A stretch of 44,974 bases of DNA from a virus. Under the pieces are notes generated by a model. The model did no database searches and was not told the origin of the DNA. It was given only the letters and a program-made list of their open reading frames with translations. The position numbers and the translations under genes are program-made. The stretch lies in IMG/VR virus record IMGVR_UViG_3300033145_000588, positions 1 to 44,974 of that record. One strand, given 5' to 3'. Shown piece by piece: positions 1-7,184 of this stretch (position 1 is its first letter; the number at the start of each line of letters is the position of its first letter).

Positions 1-114
1 ACGCCTGATGGTTTGGAAAAAAACATCCGAAATATGTTGTGCTTGTGATACTGTCATACCGTAAGCGTTTAAAACCGATGTGAAAATATCAACGGAAGTT
101 GAAACATCTGCTAA
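1..114. repeat. Terminal overlap of a circular contig
   Basis: These 114 bases are identical to 44861-44974 in the same orientation. The tape measure reading frame continues through them at both ends, so they are best read as the overlap left when a circular or circularly permuted genome is linearised. The unique genome is therefore 44,860 bp. A physical terminal repeat in the middle of a large essential gene is unlikely. Confidence 0.95.
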
Positions 115-678
115 TCCAGCAATTGATGCTTTTGTAGCAGTTGTAAGTAATCTAATTGCATCCTTTGAATCAAATGCAGCAGAAAGAATATCATAAAGAC
201 CCTTTGCCATATCAGTAGCAGATTTACCAAAACGAACAGATAATGATTCAACACCTGCCGTCATAGCAGGCATAGCACCAGTTGTAATGTCACCTATAAT
301 CGTTGAAACCTCTGCCATTTTCTTTTCAAAGTCACGAAATTCAGTTATGGATTTCTTAACCCACTCTAACATTTTTTGTTGGGCACCCATAACCTGACCG
401 AGTACCATCTGGTATCCAACGAAACGCAAAGCAAGTCCACCCATACCTTGACCTAATCTACTATGTGCTTTAGTTTGTGCATCAGTTGCCTTCGCATTAC
501 GGTATGTAATCCGTTCACTCTTCCTTGCAAACTTGTCTTTACTACCGATTGCTCTAGTTAAGCGTGTAGTTGTACGTTCAACCTTATTCAAAGAAGCATT
601 AAATCTATCATGGTATCTCGTAAGAGTTTGAACATTCGTTTTATAATTATAGTTAATATTTTGGGTGATGTCGGTCAT
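1..678 (-). CDS. Tape measure protein, N-terminal part (continues at 44860)
   Basis: This is the first 226 codons of the tape measure gene, which continues across the circular join into 42566-44860 for 990 residues in total. The start ATG overlaps the stop of the chaperone frame (TAATG), so translation is coupled. The N-terminus is helical and charged. It is followed by a hydrophobic stretch (residues about 80-100, 'GGLALRFVGYQMVLG') and then the TP901-type tape measure core ('FEKKMAEVSTIIGD', 'MAKGLYDILSAAF'). The protein sets tail length and is carried inside the tail tube. Using the usual 0.15 nm per residue, the tail would be roughly 150 nm (inference). Confidence 0.93.
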   Translation of the reverse strand, partial: MTDITQNINYNYKTNVQTLTRYHDRFNASLNKVERTTTRLTRAIGSKDKFARKSERITYRNAKATDAQTKAHSRLGQGMGGLALRFVGYQMVLGQVMGAQQKMLEWVKKSITEFRDFEKKMAEVSTIIGDITTGAMPAMTAGVESLSVRFGKSATDMAKGLYDILSAAFDSKDAIRLLTTATKASIAGLADVSTSVDIFTSVLNAYGMTVSQAQHISDVFFQTIRR

Positions 679-977
679 TATTTTTTACCTTGTTTCCTTT
701 TACGGAGTGATTCTTTTTCTTTACGTGCATCAATCATACCCTGTTGTGTTTTACTCAACTTGGTAGTTGTTTTTCTTCCACTAGATGCTTGCTTCTGATT
801 ATTGCTATATTGTGTTAAATCTATAAAATCCCAATAGGATAAATCATCAATAGCTTCCATCGAATGACCACAGAGAAAAAACTCACTTCTCCATCCTATC
901 AAAATATCTAATTTTTCACTTGGGAATAATTCTAACCTGTTGGTTTTTGGCTCTTCGCCTTCCGAAAATCCTTTTTC
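678..977 (-). CDS. Tail assembly chaperone, downstream segment read by -1 frameshift
   Basis: This open frame overlaps the end of the upstream chaperone and has no good start of its own: the only candidate is TTG at 902, without a ribosome binding site. It is open well upstream of that point and lies in the -1 frame of the first chaperone. It ends TAA overlapping the tape measure ATG. Residues after the overlap include 'GWRSEFFLCGHSMEAIDDLS' and a very basic tail (KRKQGKK). Position, size and frame match the G-T segment of siphoviral tail chaperones, which bind the tape measure before the tube assembles. The frameshift is inferred. Confidence 0.7.
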   Translation of the reverse strand, partial: EKGFSEGEEPKTNRLELFPSEKLDILIGWRSEFFLCGHSMEAIDDLSYWDFIDLTQYSNNQKQASSGRKTTTKLSKTQQGMIDARKEKESLRKRKQGKK

Positions 978-1282
978 TTTTCGGGTGCAATAATACCACG
1001 TTTTCCTTGTAAATACACCGCAGCAAAGAGTGCAAGTTTATCTTCTGGATGCATACCTTTTAGGTCATCTTCGGTTACACTTTCATCAACTTCATGTAAT
1101 CCTTTTAAGATTATAAGATGACGGTACTTTACATCCAGTTCTTTTTCTTTTCCCTTGTACGCATCTTCAAGTTTAGCAGTTTCTTTAAGGATTTCTTCCT
1201 GGCATCGAACAGTCCAATTACTAAGTGTGAATGGTTTGCCACCGTTCACAAATGGTAATGAATATTTCGTTTTTCCTTTCAT
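932..1282 (-). CDS. Tail assembly chaperone, upstream (G-like) protein
   Basis: This 116-residue protein lies between tail tube and tape measure, the standard chaperone position. I chose the ATG at 1282 because AGGTGA lies 7 nt upstream; that GTGA is also the stop of the preceding HNH gene, so the two are coupled. The C-terminus is rich in lysine and ends at TAG. A lysine-codon slip site lies 12 codons before the stop. No enzyme motif is visible. Assignment rests on context and on the overlapping -1 frame. Confidence 0.75.
   Translation of the reverse strand: MKGKTKYSLPFVNGGKPFTLSNWTVRCQEEILKETAKLEDAYKGKEKELDVKYRHLIILKGLHEVDESVTEDDLKGMHPEDKLALFAAVYLQGKRGIIAPEKKKDFRKAKSQKPTG
971..977 (-). promoter_or_regulatory. 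Candidate -1 frameshift site (G AAA AAG)
   Basis: On the minus strand the heptamer GAAAAAG is read in zero frame as AAA AAG. A -1 slip gives GAA AAA and enters the frame that is open to 678. It is not a perfect X-XXY-YYZ heptamer at its first position, so efficiency may be modest. A second A-run (CCAAAAACC) lies about 20 nt downstream and is an alternative. Confidence 0.5.
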
Positions 1283-1287
1283 ATATT

Positions 1288-1689
1288 TCACCTATTATTT
1301 TTTAAGTAATGTATTTCATAATGACAATTTTTACATAGCAATATGCATTTATTTAATTCATTTACTATATCTTCAGTTTTTCGTCTTATGGTTAAAGATG
1401 AAGTTGGAAAGTGTTTATCTTCTGGATTGACATGATGAAAATCTAATGAACTGTTGCATTTGTTATAACCACAGATTGAACATCCGTTAATCTTTAAATT
1501 ATCCAACATTTTACAATTATTTATATATCTATTTTTTTCTCGTTGCTTAATTTTTTCTTTATTTGTATTTCTATAGATTCGTGTTTTTTCTAATATCTCA
1601 ATTTTATTTTTTGCATATCTTTTTTTAGCTAAAACACTCAATCTATTTTTATTTCGTTTATAATAATTCTTTTCATATTCCGTTGACAT
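1288..1689 (-). CDS. HNH endonuclease, free-standing (homing type)
   Basis: The protein has 133 residues. Its N-terminal half is lysine- and tyrosine-rich, and the C-terminal HNH/zinc-binding region shows 'GCSICGYNKC', 'LDFHHVNP' and 'CILLCKNCHYEIH'. It is a close paralogue of the gene at 30717-31103. The ATG at 1689 lies only 2 nt after the 3' end of tRNA-Ala, so there is no room for a ribosome binding site. An ATG at 1698 would lie inside the tRNA and is less likely. The gene sits between tail tube and tail chaperones, where it looks like an insertion. It may mobilise itself and the tRNA (inference). Confidence 0.85.
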   Translation of the reverse strand: MSTEYEKNYYKRNKNRLSVLAKKRYAKNKIEILEKTRIYRNTNKEKIKQREKNRYINNCKMLDNLKINGCSICGYNKCNSSLDFHHVNPEDKHFPTSSLTIRRKTEDIVNELNKCILLCKNCHYEIHYLKNNR

Positions 1690-1691
1690 AG

Positions 1692-1763
1692 TGGACATGT
1701 CGGAACTCGAATCCGAAGTCGCCTACTTGCAAAGCAGGTATGTTACCATTACACCACAAGCCC
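1692..1763 (-). tRNA. tRNA-Ala (UGC)
   Basis: A complete cloverleaf can be drawn by hand. The acceptor GGGCTTG/CATGTCC has one U-U mismatch and carries the G3-U70 alanine identity pair. The D arm is GTGT/ACAT with AATGGTA in the loop. The anticodon arm is CCTGC-TTTGCAA-GTAGG with anticodon TGC, and the T arm is TCGGA-TTCGAGT-TCCGA. The discriminator is A73. CCA is not encoded. It follows the tail tube gene and its hairpin, and ends 2 nt before the HNH start codon. Confidence 0.9.
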
Positions 1764-1776
1764 ATTTAAAAAATAA

Positions 1777-1796
1777 AAAGAGGGATGAACCTCTTT
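1777..1796 (-). terminator. Hairpin with U-tract after tail tube gene
   Basis: On the minus strand AAAGAGG pairs with CCTCTTT around a 6-nt loop, overlaps the tail tube stop codon, and is followed by a run of T (TTATTTTTT). It could terminate or pause transcription, or protect a processed 3' end just before tRNA-Ala. Confidence 0.6.
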
Positions 1797-2709
1797 ACAG
1801 TGTTGACGAACTTACAACATTTGAACATTCACTAACGCTTGACGTATGCGATGAGAACGGTCCAGAAGTTGACATCAAATCACCAGATATGTTGACCTCA
1901 AACTCACCAGATTTCCACTTACAACCTGGAATTGTTAATCTCGGATGAGCAACACCAGTAGCACCTAAGTCGATTACAACATTAAACTCTTTTTGTGTCA
2001 TAATCTCACCCCAATGCTTTCCACCACCTTCGTCTAGTGAAATATCTATCGTTCCGTCAATATCTCTCGCACCTTCAATACAGTATTGTTTGACCAACGA
2101 ATCATGGTCCCACTTGTCGATAAGATTGTGTTCAAATGTGATGTCTATAGAATCCACAATGTATGCAAAGTCAGCATCGTTTTTAGTAATACCACCTGCA
2201 ATATTGAATGCCTGATAAGCACCTGCTAATGCTGTAGGTGCTACACCCACTGGTGATGTTGCAGTTGTTGCACTTTTAACTGAAAAGTCAATAGTTATAA
2301 CATACTCAGTATTGAAACTTGCTGCAACTCTCACAGTTTTTGCTTTACAACCTACCATCTCAAAGAATGTTCTATCTGTCGCTGTTTCCACATTCCAGTT
2401 TGTACCAAGTTCAAAGTACAGTGATTGTAGTTTACCGTACACATCCCTATCTACAACATCATCAATGAGTGTATCATCAGATTGTGGTATATACTCAAGA
2501 TGAAATACAGGGTCAGTACATTGTTCAAGTAACGAACACGCACAAGGCGAATCTATGCCTCTTAATTTTTTATGTTTATCGTTGATACCAGGTCTTGCAA
2601 CTAAAACTTTACATGATACTGGAAGTGTTGCACCGCTTGCACCACCACCATAAGTTGATTCAACCCAATACCAAAGTGAGCCTCTAAATGGCAAGCCAAG
2701 CTCTGCCAT
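1795..2709 (-). CDS. Major tail tube protein
   Basis: This 304-residue beta-rich protein lies after the neck genes and before the chaperones and tape measure, the tail tube position. It begins 'MAELGLPFRGSLWYWVESTY' and has long alternating beta strands with few charged helices, as expected for a tube subunit. It has several cysteines near residues 50-65. Its start lies one base after a 13-codon leader ORF, so it is probably translated by coupling. The upstream leader is identical over 26 bp to that of the capsid gene, pointing to matched high expression. No sheath gene follows, which favours a non-contractile tail. Confidence 0.8.
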   Translation of the reverse strand: MAELGLPFRGSLWYWVESTYGGGASGATLPVSCKVLVARPGINDKHKKLRGIDSPCACSLLEQCTDPVFHLEYIPQSDDTLIDDVVDRDVYGKLQSLYFELGTNWNVETATDRTFFEMVGCKAKTVRVAASFNTEYVITIDFSVKSATTATSPVGVAPTALAGAYQAFNIAGGITKNDADFAYIVDSIDITFEHNLIDKWDHDSLVKQYCIEGARDIDGTIDISLDEGGGKHWGEIMTQKEFNVVIDLGATGVAHPRLTIPGCKWKSGEFEVNISGDLMSTSGPFSSHTSSVSECSNVVSSSTL

Positions 2710-2710
2710 G

Positions 2711-2752
2711 CTAATACCTCACATTGTTTAATTTATTCATTTTATTTGTCAT
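2711..2752 (-). CDS. 13-residue leader ORF before tail tube gene
   Basis: A short ORF (MTNKMNKLNNVRY) starts on the ATG carried by the repeated capsid leader and stops one base before the tail tube ATG (TAG-C-ATG). It has the strong ribosome binding site GGAGAATAGG; the tail tube ATG itself has only GTGAGG close by. It looks like a translational coupler, or a by-product of copying the capsid leader with its start codon. Confidence 0.55.
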   Translation of the reverse strand: MTNKMNKLNNVRY

Positions 2753-2772
2753 GTCTATCCTATTCTCCTTTT
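2747..2772 (-). promoter_or_regulatory. Duplicated translation leader, tail tube copy
   Basis: This 26-bp stretch is identical to 6349-6374 upstream of the capsid gene. The sense strand contains GGAGAATAGGATAGACATG, which holds a ribosome binding site and a start codon. Upstream on the same strand GAGAATA occurs twice more, at short spacing, in an A-rich stretch. Confidence 0.8.
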
Positions 2773-2817
2773 GTTTTTATTCTCTTTTATTCTCATTTTT
2801 TTTCTTTAACATGCATC

Positions 2818-3297
2818 TTAATGTTCCGCAGTAATTTCCATTATCCAATGTAGGATTGTTTCTTCGCATGTACTCTCGTAAACCATGCGACCTTCTTGCC
2901 ATACATTGTAAAAGAAAATGCCAGCAGTAGTTCCTTGATTTGCACGTACCAAATTAACAAGTGCATCGGCAACTTTTTTTCCAAATGATGTAATATCAAT
3001 ATTGTCCATATTGTTAAACGAAACGTCAATGCTTATCAGTGCTTTATATTTCCTAACAGTTGCACCGATGTTATGTGGTTCTGCTGCAATAGACAGCAAA
3101 TCCAACTTTATATATGGTAACGATGGACATTCAACTGCAACCTCTTCGCCAAGAAACATTGGCACATATAGAGTATTGCCATCATCATCTGTAATTGATA
3201 TACACAACTCAGTTTCACTATCTACGACATGATTTGTGCCAACTTTTGTACGAATGTTCTTACGTGGGTCAATACCATCGAATACAGAAAAAGCCAT
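2818..3297 (-). CDS. Neck/tail completion protein
   Basis: This 159-residue mixed alpha/beta protein starts by TAATG overlap with the preceding neck gene. It lies directly before the tail tube gene, where tail terminator or completion proteins are usual. The middle contains 'NIGATVRKYKALISIDVSFN', consistent with a beta-sheet core flanked by helices. Function is inferred from position; no motif is decisive. Confidence 0.55.
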   Translation of the reverse strand: MAFSVFDGIDPRKNIRTKVGTNHVVDSETELCISITDDDGNTLYVPMFLGEEVAVECPSLPYIKLDLLSIAAEPHNIGATVRKYKALISIDVSFNNMDNIDITSFGKKVADALVNLVRANQGTTAGIFFYNVWQEGRMVYESTCEETILHWIMEITAEH

Positions 3298-4259
3298 TAT
3301 CTCCCACTTCCAATGTTAGGTTTGGATATTGATTCAATTTGTGTGATAAATCTATCCCAAAGTATTCGAGTAAATGAGACTCTGCCCTGTTCATCACAAC
3401 CTGATACTTTTTTAGATGTCAGATTTGTAATAAACGCAACCTCATAACTTGCAAGAAGTACAACTGCTTTTTTGAACAACTGTGAATCATATGACTCCCA
3501 AGTAGAACGATAGTTTATAAATATTCCTTGATTGTCAACAGGTATCGCAGTTACACAATCAGATTGAAATACTTTGATATGTCCACATGTAGCACTAACT
3601 ACCTCAACTGCTACATTAGAACACACGCCATCGCCATCTACCCATATTCCACATATGTCGTTATGGCATTCATCTGCTGCATCATCACACTCACAACCAC
3701 GAACATTGCCATCCATTTGAATATCCATTATTGGTGTATATTTTAGCTGGTATCCATCTGAACATATAGGTGATGAACTACCGCAGCATGCACATTCTGC
3801 ATTTGAACTGCACTGACATACGCCATCTACACAGATACATAACCGTTCATGGAAATGAAATTCACTAACACGATGCACAACTTCCTTAAACGCATTCCAA
3901 GAAATAAGCGAAAGGTCGTCATCTGATATTTTCTTTTTACCTTGTTGTGAATATGTACGAACTTCATCTACTATATTCCAAGGCAGTACAAAGAACTTCT
4001 CGACATCAATATTTGTAGCAGATGAATATTCTGATTTTATAGATGTAGAATATTCACCATAACTCGCACTATCTAGCAGTTGATAATTATACACATAAGT
4101 ACCAGCAGCATTGGATGTCATACTTTGCCCATCCAGCAATACTGTACCGCATGGTGATGTTATTGTTAACTTAACAGTATCGGGATAGTATAACGTGCCA
4201 TCATCGTCTTTAAATGTGGCAGTACCTATATATGTTTCTTCCCTTTGATAAATTGTCAT
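3297..4259 (-). CDS. Cysteine-rich head-tail connector candidate
   Basis: This 320-residue protein starts at the ATG at 4259, which lies one base after the nuclease stop; a longer upstream frame would overlap the nuclease in another frame. Residues about 1-95 look like an Ig-like beta domain ('TYIGTATFKDDDGTLYYPDT'). The middle (about 140-230) has a dense cysteine cluster (CICVDGVCQCSSNAECACC, then CECDDAADEC). The C-terminal part is helical and resembles neck adaptor regions. Position between capsid and tail tube supports a connector role. The cysteine cluster suggests disulfides or bound metal. Confidence 0.5.
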   Translation of the reverse strand: MTIYQREETYIGTATFKDDDGTLYYPDTVKLTITSPCGTVLLDGQSMTSNAAGTYVYNYQLLDSASYGEYSTSIKSEYSSATNIDVEKFFVLPWNIVDEVRTYSQQGKKKISDDDLSLISWNAFKEVVHRVSEFHFHERLCICVDGVCQCSSNAECACCGSSSPICSDGYQLKYTPIMDIQMDGNVRGCECDDAADECHNDICGIWVDGDGVCSNVAVEVVSATCGHIKVFQSDCVTAIPVDNQGIFINYRSTWESYDSQLFKKAVVLLASYEVAFITNLTSKKVSGCDEQGRVSFTRILWDRFITQIESISKPNIGSGR

Positions 4260-4260
4260 A

Positions 4261-4950
4261 TTATTCACTAACCGAATCCCAAAAATCATCTTGGTTCTTT
4301 TGATATTTAAATATGCACAACGCACATCTGAATACGCTATAGAACTTTTTAAGTTCATCGTATGATTTTTCTTCAATCTTCATTTTTCCGTCACGTATTT
4401 GCAGTACAACAGCACCATCCAATTTGATACCTGTCATAAGTTCAAACGTGAATACATAAGCTGCAAGTTGTATAAAGAAATCTGGATATATCGTCTTGCT
4501 TGTTTTCCAATCGAATACAACATGTGCATGTTTACCTAGTTTTGGTAAGTCAGCATATCCAATGAAATCTGTAGTACCTGCAATACCTAGAACATCATTC
4601 CATAGCTTTTGCTCAAGTGCTTCCGCTTTTATATCATATTTTTCTTTTGCTTTGAAAAATAAATCCAGCGAATCTTGTGTTTCAGTATCATAATTAGATG
4701 CGTTAACCTTATGCCCTTTTAATGATACTTCAATTAGCTTGTGAAAGTTTGTTCCAAATGTTGCACGTGCTTTCATTATCTGATTTGCTTTTGCAGCACC
4801 AACAGATGCTCGCCAGTAGTTTAATCCAGGTTGATTTATTGCACCCTTAACTCTTGTAACTCTGAAATACTTTTTCCCGTCAATAATATACGAATCACTA
4901 TCGACAAGAAATTCCAGAGGAACATCTATTGACCAATCTTTTTTTAACAT
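4261..4950 (-). CDS. PD-(D/E)XK nuclease (RecB/Cas4-like)
   Basis: This 229-residue protein has the motif order of RecB-family exonucleases: H70 in 'GTNFH', D128 in 'AGTTDFIGY', D147-x-K149 in 'VVFDWKTS', and Q161 in 'FIQLAAY'. Such enzymes cut DNA ends in recombination or replication. It is out of place between the capsid and neck genes. Its ATG is one base after the 3' end of tRNA-Thr and has no ribosome binding site of its own, so translation may depend on tRNA processing (inference). Confidence 0.85.
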   Translation of the reverse strand: MLKKDWSIDVPLEFLVDSDSYIIDGKKYFRVTRVKGAINQPGLNYWRASVGAAKANQIMKARATFGTNFHKLIEVSLKGHKVNASNYDTETQDSLDLFFKAKEKYDIKAEALEQKLWNDVLGIAGTTDFIGYADLPKLGKHAHVVFDWKTSKTIYPDFFIQLAAYVFTFELMTGIKLDGAVVLQIRDGKMKIEEKSYDELKKFYSVFRCALCIFKYQKNQDDFWDSVSE

Positions 4951-4951
4951 A

Positions 4952-5024
4952 AGCCGACACTCTGCATCGAACAGAGGACATATCCTTACAAGGGATGCAT
5001 TTTACCAATCTAAACTATATCGGC
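4952..5024 (-). tRNA. tRNA-Thr (UGU)
   Basis: The cloverleaf is complete. The acceptor is GCCGATA/TGTCGGC (7 pairs with one G-U) and the D arm GTTT/AAAT has GG in the loop. The anticodon loop is CTTGTAA (anticodon TGT) on a stem with one mismatch at 27-43. The T arm is CTCTG-TTCGATG-CAGAG. G1-C72, C2-G71 and discriminator U73 match archaeal tRNA-Thr; bacterial tRNA-Thr normally has A73. CCA is not encoded. It follows the capsid gene and ends one base before the nuclease ATG. Confidence 0.9.
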
Positions 5025-5040
5025 ATTAAAGAATAAAAGT

Positions 5041-5057
5041 GGTAGGATATACCTACC
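5041..5057 (-). terminator. Hairpin between capsid stop and tRNA-Thr
   Basis: GGTAGG pairs with CCTACC around ATATA/TATAT. On the minus strand it is followed by ACTTTTATTC. It lies 10 bases after the capsid stop and 16 before tRNA-Thr, mirroring the hairpin after the tail tube gene. Confidence 0.55.
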
Positions 5058-5067
5058 TGTTTCATGC

Positions 5068-6354
5068 TTATGGGTTTACAACGTGACCGATAGCACCTGT
5101 ATCCAATGCTGAAATAGCAACGTAAGTTCTCATAACTAACTTAGTTGAATCACATTCAATGGGGTCTTTGTCAGTTAACAAGTGTGGTCTTTTACCATAT
5201 GCTTCTCCAACTGCACGCTTTGGGTCAAGCAATACAACTATGGGTGCATCGTCAGTATTGGTACAAGCCGTAGCACCACAGTATTCGATAACCTTAATTT
5301 CGCCTATTTTAGCGAGCTTGTTACCTTCCATGCTAATGTTATTTACCCAAGGTGGGGGGTTAACTCCTTCTTTGTATTTCATATACAAAGCAACTCTTGG
5401 ATGCATAATAGCATAGAATCCATCTTTACCATATCCAGCAGCACGCATTCTAGCTTCCAACTGAATTATCTCTTTGTAAAGATTTGCACCATATCTGCAA
5501 CATGTAGTTGTTGGTTCAGCAGGGTCACAAGTAAATGATGTGTCAGATGTTTCAGTATATCCAGGCGTAGCACCACTAATTGCTGTCCAAATTAATGCAT
5601 CTAATCCAGTAATGTATGCTTGGCTCATTGACTCTATAATCGCAGATTTCAATGAATCTCCAACATCAAATATGTCAAGTTCACATATGACTTTATAAAC
5701 ATCATATCTTGCAAGTGTTAACGTGTGTGTAGCAAATACGTTTGATGCACAGCTTGAACATTCACAGGAACCTAACGCACTACCGATTGAACTAGCGTTG
5801 ATTGTTTTAATTTGAACTGATAAACCGTTACCAGCGTTGATGTCACATCCTCGCATTGTAATCACACCAGCTAGTTGTCTACCACAGTTTACAGCTTGCC
5901 AAATCAAATCACAGTAAACATCAGCAGGCGACCATGCACTAACATCATCGCTACAACCAGTATCGGCATCAGTAAATGCGAATCCCATATCATCAGTTAC
6001 AAGTGCAACATCTTTGTATGCACTATAGTTAACGCCTTTTGCTTTGAGCCACTTGTCATGGAACACTGCCCAATCGCCTTTTGGTTTATCTTGTGATGTT
6101 TGACCACCATCAGGGTCAACGCCAGTTGCATCTGGTGTTTGTATGTTTAATTTTTCAGCGAACTCAGCAAAGAGTTGTTCTTTCTCTACGATTTTGTTAG
6201 CTTCCATTTGGTCAGCATCTACTTTTGCTTTCGCATCAGCATCGGCTTTTTCTTTTGCCTCATTGCTTGTCTTTAAAAAAGCAACTTTTTTTAAGAGTTC
6301 GGCTTTATACTCTGCCTCAATCTCTTCTAGGGTTTTTTCCCCTTCATCTGTCAT
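5068..6354 (-). CDS. Major capsid protein (HK97 fold)
   Basis: The protein has 428 residues. The first 90 are charged and helical, like an HK97 delta domain that scaffolds and is then cut off. From about residue 95 the body has typical capsid spacing, with 'WSPADVYCDLIWQAV', 'LARYDVYKVICELDI' and a P-domain-like stretch 'GFYAIMHPRVALYMKYKEGV'. It follows the protease gene. It has many cysteines, unusual for a capsid protein. Translation starts within the 26-bp leader shared with the tail tube gene, and the protease ORF ends inside that leader. Confidence 0.88.
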   Translation of the reverse strand: MTDEGEKTLEEIEAEYKAELLKKVAFLKTSNEAKEKADADAKAKVDADQMEANKIVEKEQLFAEFAEKLNIQTPDATGVDPDGGQTSQDKPKGDWAVFHDKWLKAKGVNYSAYKDVALVTDDMGFAFTDADTGCSDDVSAWSPADVYCDLIWQAVNCGRQLAGVITMRGCDINAGNGLSVQIKTINASSIGSALGSCECSSCASNVFATHTLTLARYDVYKVICELDIFDVGDSLKSAIIESMSQAYITGLDALIWTAISGATPGYTETSDTSFTCDPAEPTTTCCRYGANLYKEIIQLEARMRAAGYGKDGFYAIMHPRVALYMKYKEGVNPPPWVNNISMEGNKLAKIGEIKVIEYCGATACTNTDDAPIVVLLDPKRAVGEAYGKRPHLLTDKDPIECDSTKLVMRTYVAISALDTGAIGHVVNP

Positions 6355-6374
6355 GTCTATCCTATTCTCCTTTT
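6349..6374 (-). promoter_or_regulatory. Duplicated translation leader, capsid copy
   Basis: This 26-bp copy is identical to 2747-2772 and carries GGAGAATAGGATAGACATG with the capsid start codon. A further AGAATAGGATA lies about 25 bp upstream, inside the end of the protease gene, so the motif is doubled here. Confidence 0.8.
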
Positions 6375-7171
6375 AAAGATTTTATCCTATTCTTGTAGAA
6401 TTTAATTTGTTCGTTTTTCTCCTTAATCAATTTGTCGACTTCTTCGACAGTTTTACCGTTTTCTTTTGTTTCATCGGTTGCTTCATGTGTATCGGTATCG
6501 GTTGTTTTGCAACTATTGCCGATACCACAACCGTCTTTATCATTACACGCACCCTGTGTGACAGTTGCAACCATAAATGGTTGTATGTCTACCATACATG
6601 GAACGAAATCACCTGCTTTATAGCCAGCTTTTCCATATCCACATCCTTTTGGTAACTCCCTAGCTTCAACATACTCTATTTTAGCGTACACCACCATACT
6701 AACATTTGGCATTCTACCTATTTTTTCTGATATTTCTATGTAGTTTTTCCAATCATTATATTTTGGTGCTTGTTCTCTGATATGAACCGATGCTCGTACC
6801 TCATCAGTAGCATCATTGTACGAAAGGTCATCTTGCCATCCTACAATATACGCAATATCTGGTGGCACGACTTGCAGGAAACTTATCATATAGCCACTAC
6901 CCATATGATTCAAGTCATGTAGTGTGTTGTTGAATCCTTTGTGTGCCATTCTCATTTCTTTAGATGAAAGGTATACGCCCTTCATAAACATATTGCCCTT
7001 GGCAATAACCATGTTGAATCCTTCTTTGCTGGTTGCCTTTTCAACGAACTCTGTGTAATCAGAATCGGGGGATTCTCCATACCCATCAGAGCCGTCAAAT
7101 TCAAATTTGTAGTACGCCTCTGCATCAAATTTAAATTCTTTATACGTTTCTTTTTCATCTTTATCATCCAT
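6362..7171 (-). CDS. Prohead protease with C-terminal scaffold-like helix
   Basis: The protein has about 269 residues and lies immediately upstream of the capsid gene. 'LHDLNHMGSGY' (His) and 'NVSMVVYAKIEYVEARELPKG' (Ser) fit the His/Ser pair and spacing of herpes/HK97-type prohead proteases. The C-terminal 70 residues are Thr/Asp/Glu-rich and end in a lysine-rich coiled coil, like a fused scaffold. Starts at 7177 and 7180 are also possible. The stop lies inside the capsid leader. Confidence 0.65.
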   Translation of the reverse strand: MDDKDEKETYKEFKFDAEAYYKFEFDGSDGYGESPDSDYTEFVEKATSKEGFNMVIAKGNMFMKGVYLSSKEMRMAHKGFNNTLHDLNHMGSGYMISFLQVVPPDIAYIVGWQDDLSYNDATDEVRASVHIREQAPKYNDWKNYIEISEKIGRMPNVSMVVYAKIEYVEARELPKGCGYGKAGYKAGDFVPCMVDIQPFMVATVTQGACNDKDGCGIGNSCKTTDTDTHEATDETKENGKTVEEVDKLIKEKNEQIKFYKNRIKSLKGE

Positions 7172-7184
7172 AAGCATCACTTTT

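Noticed and set aside
932-1000. TAG readthrough (pyrrolysine) joining the chaperones
   Set aside because: Reading through the TAG at 932 meets another stop within a few codons; the -1 frame is the open one.
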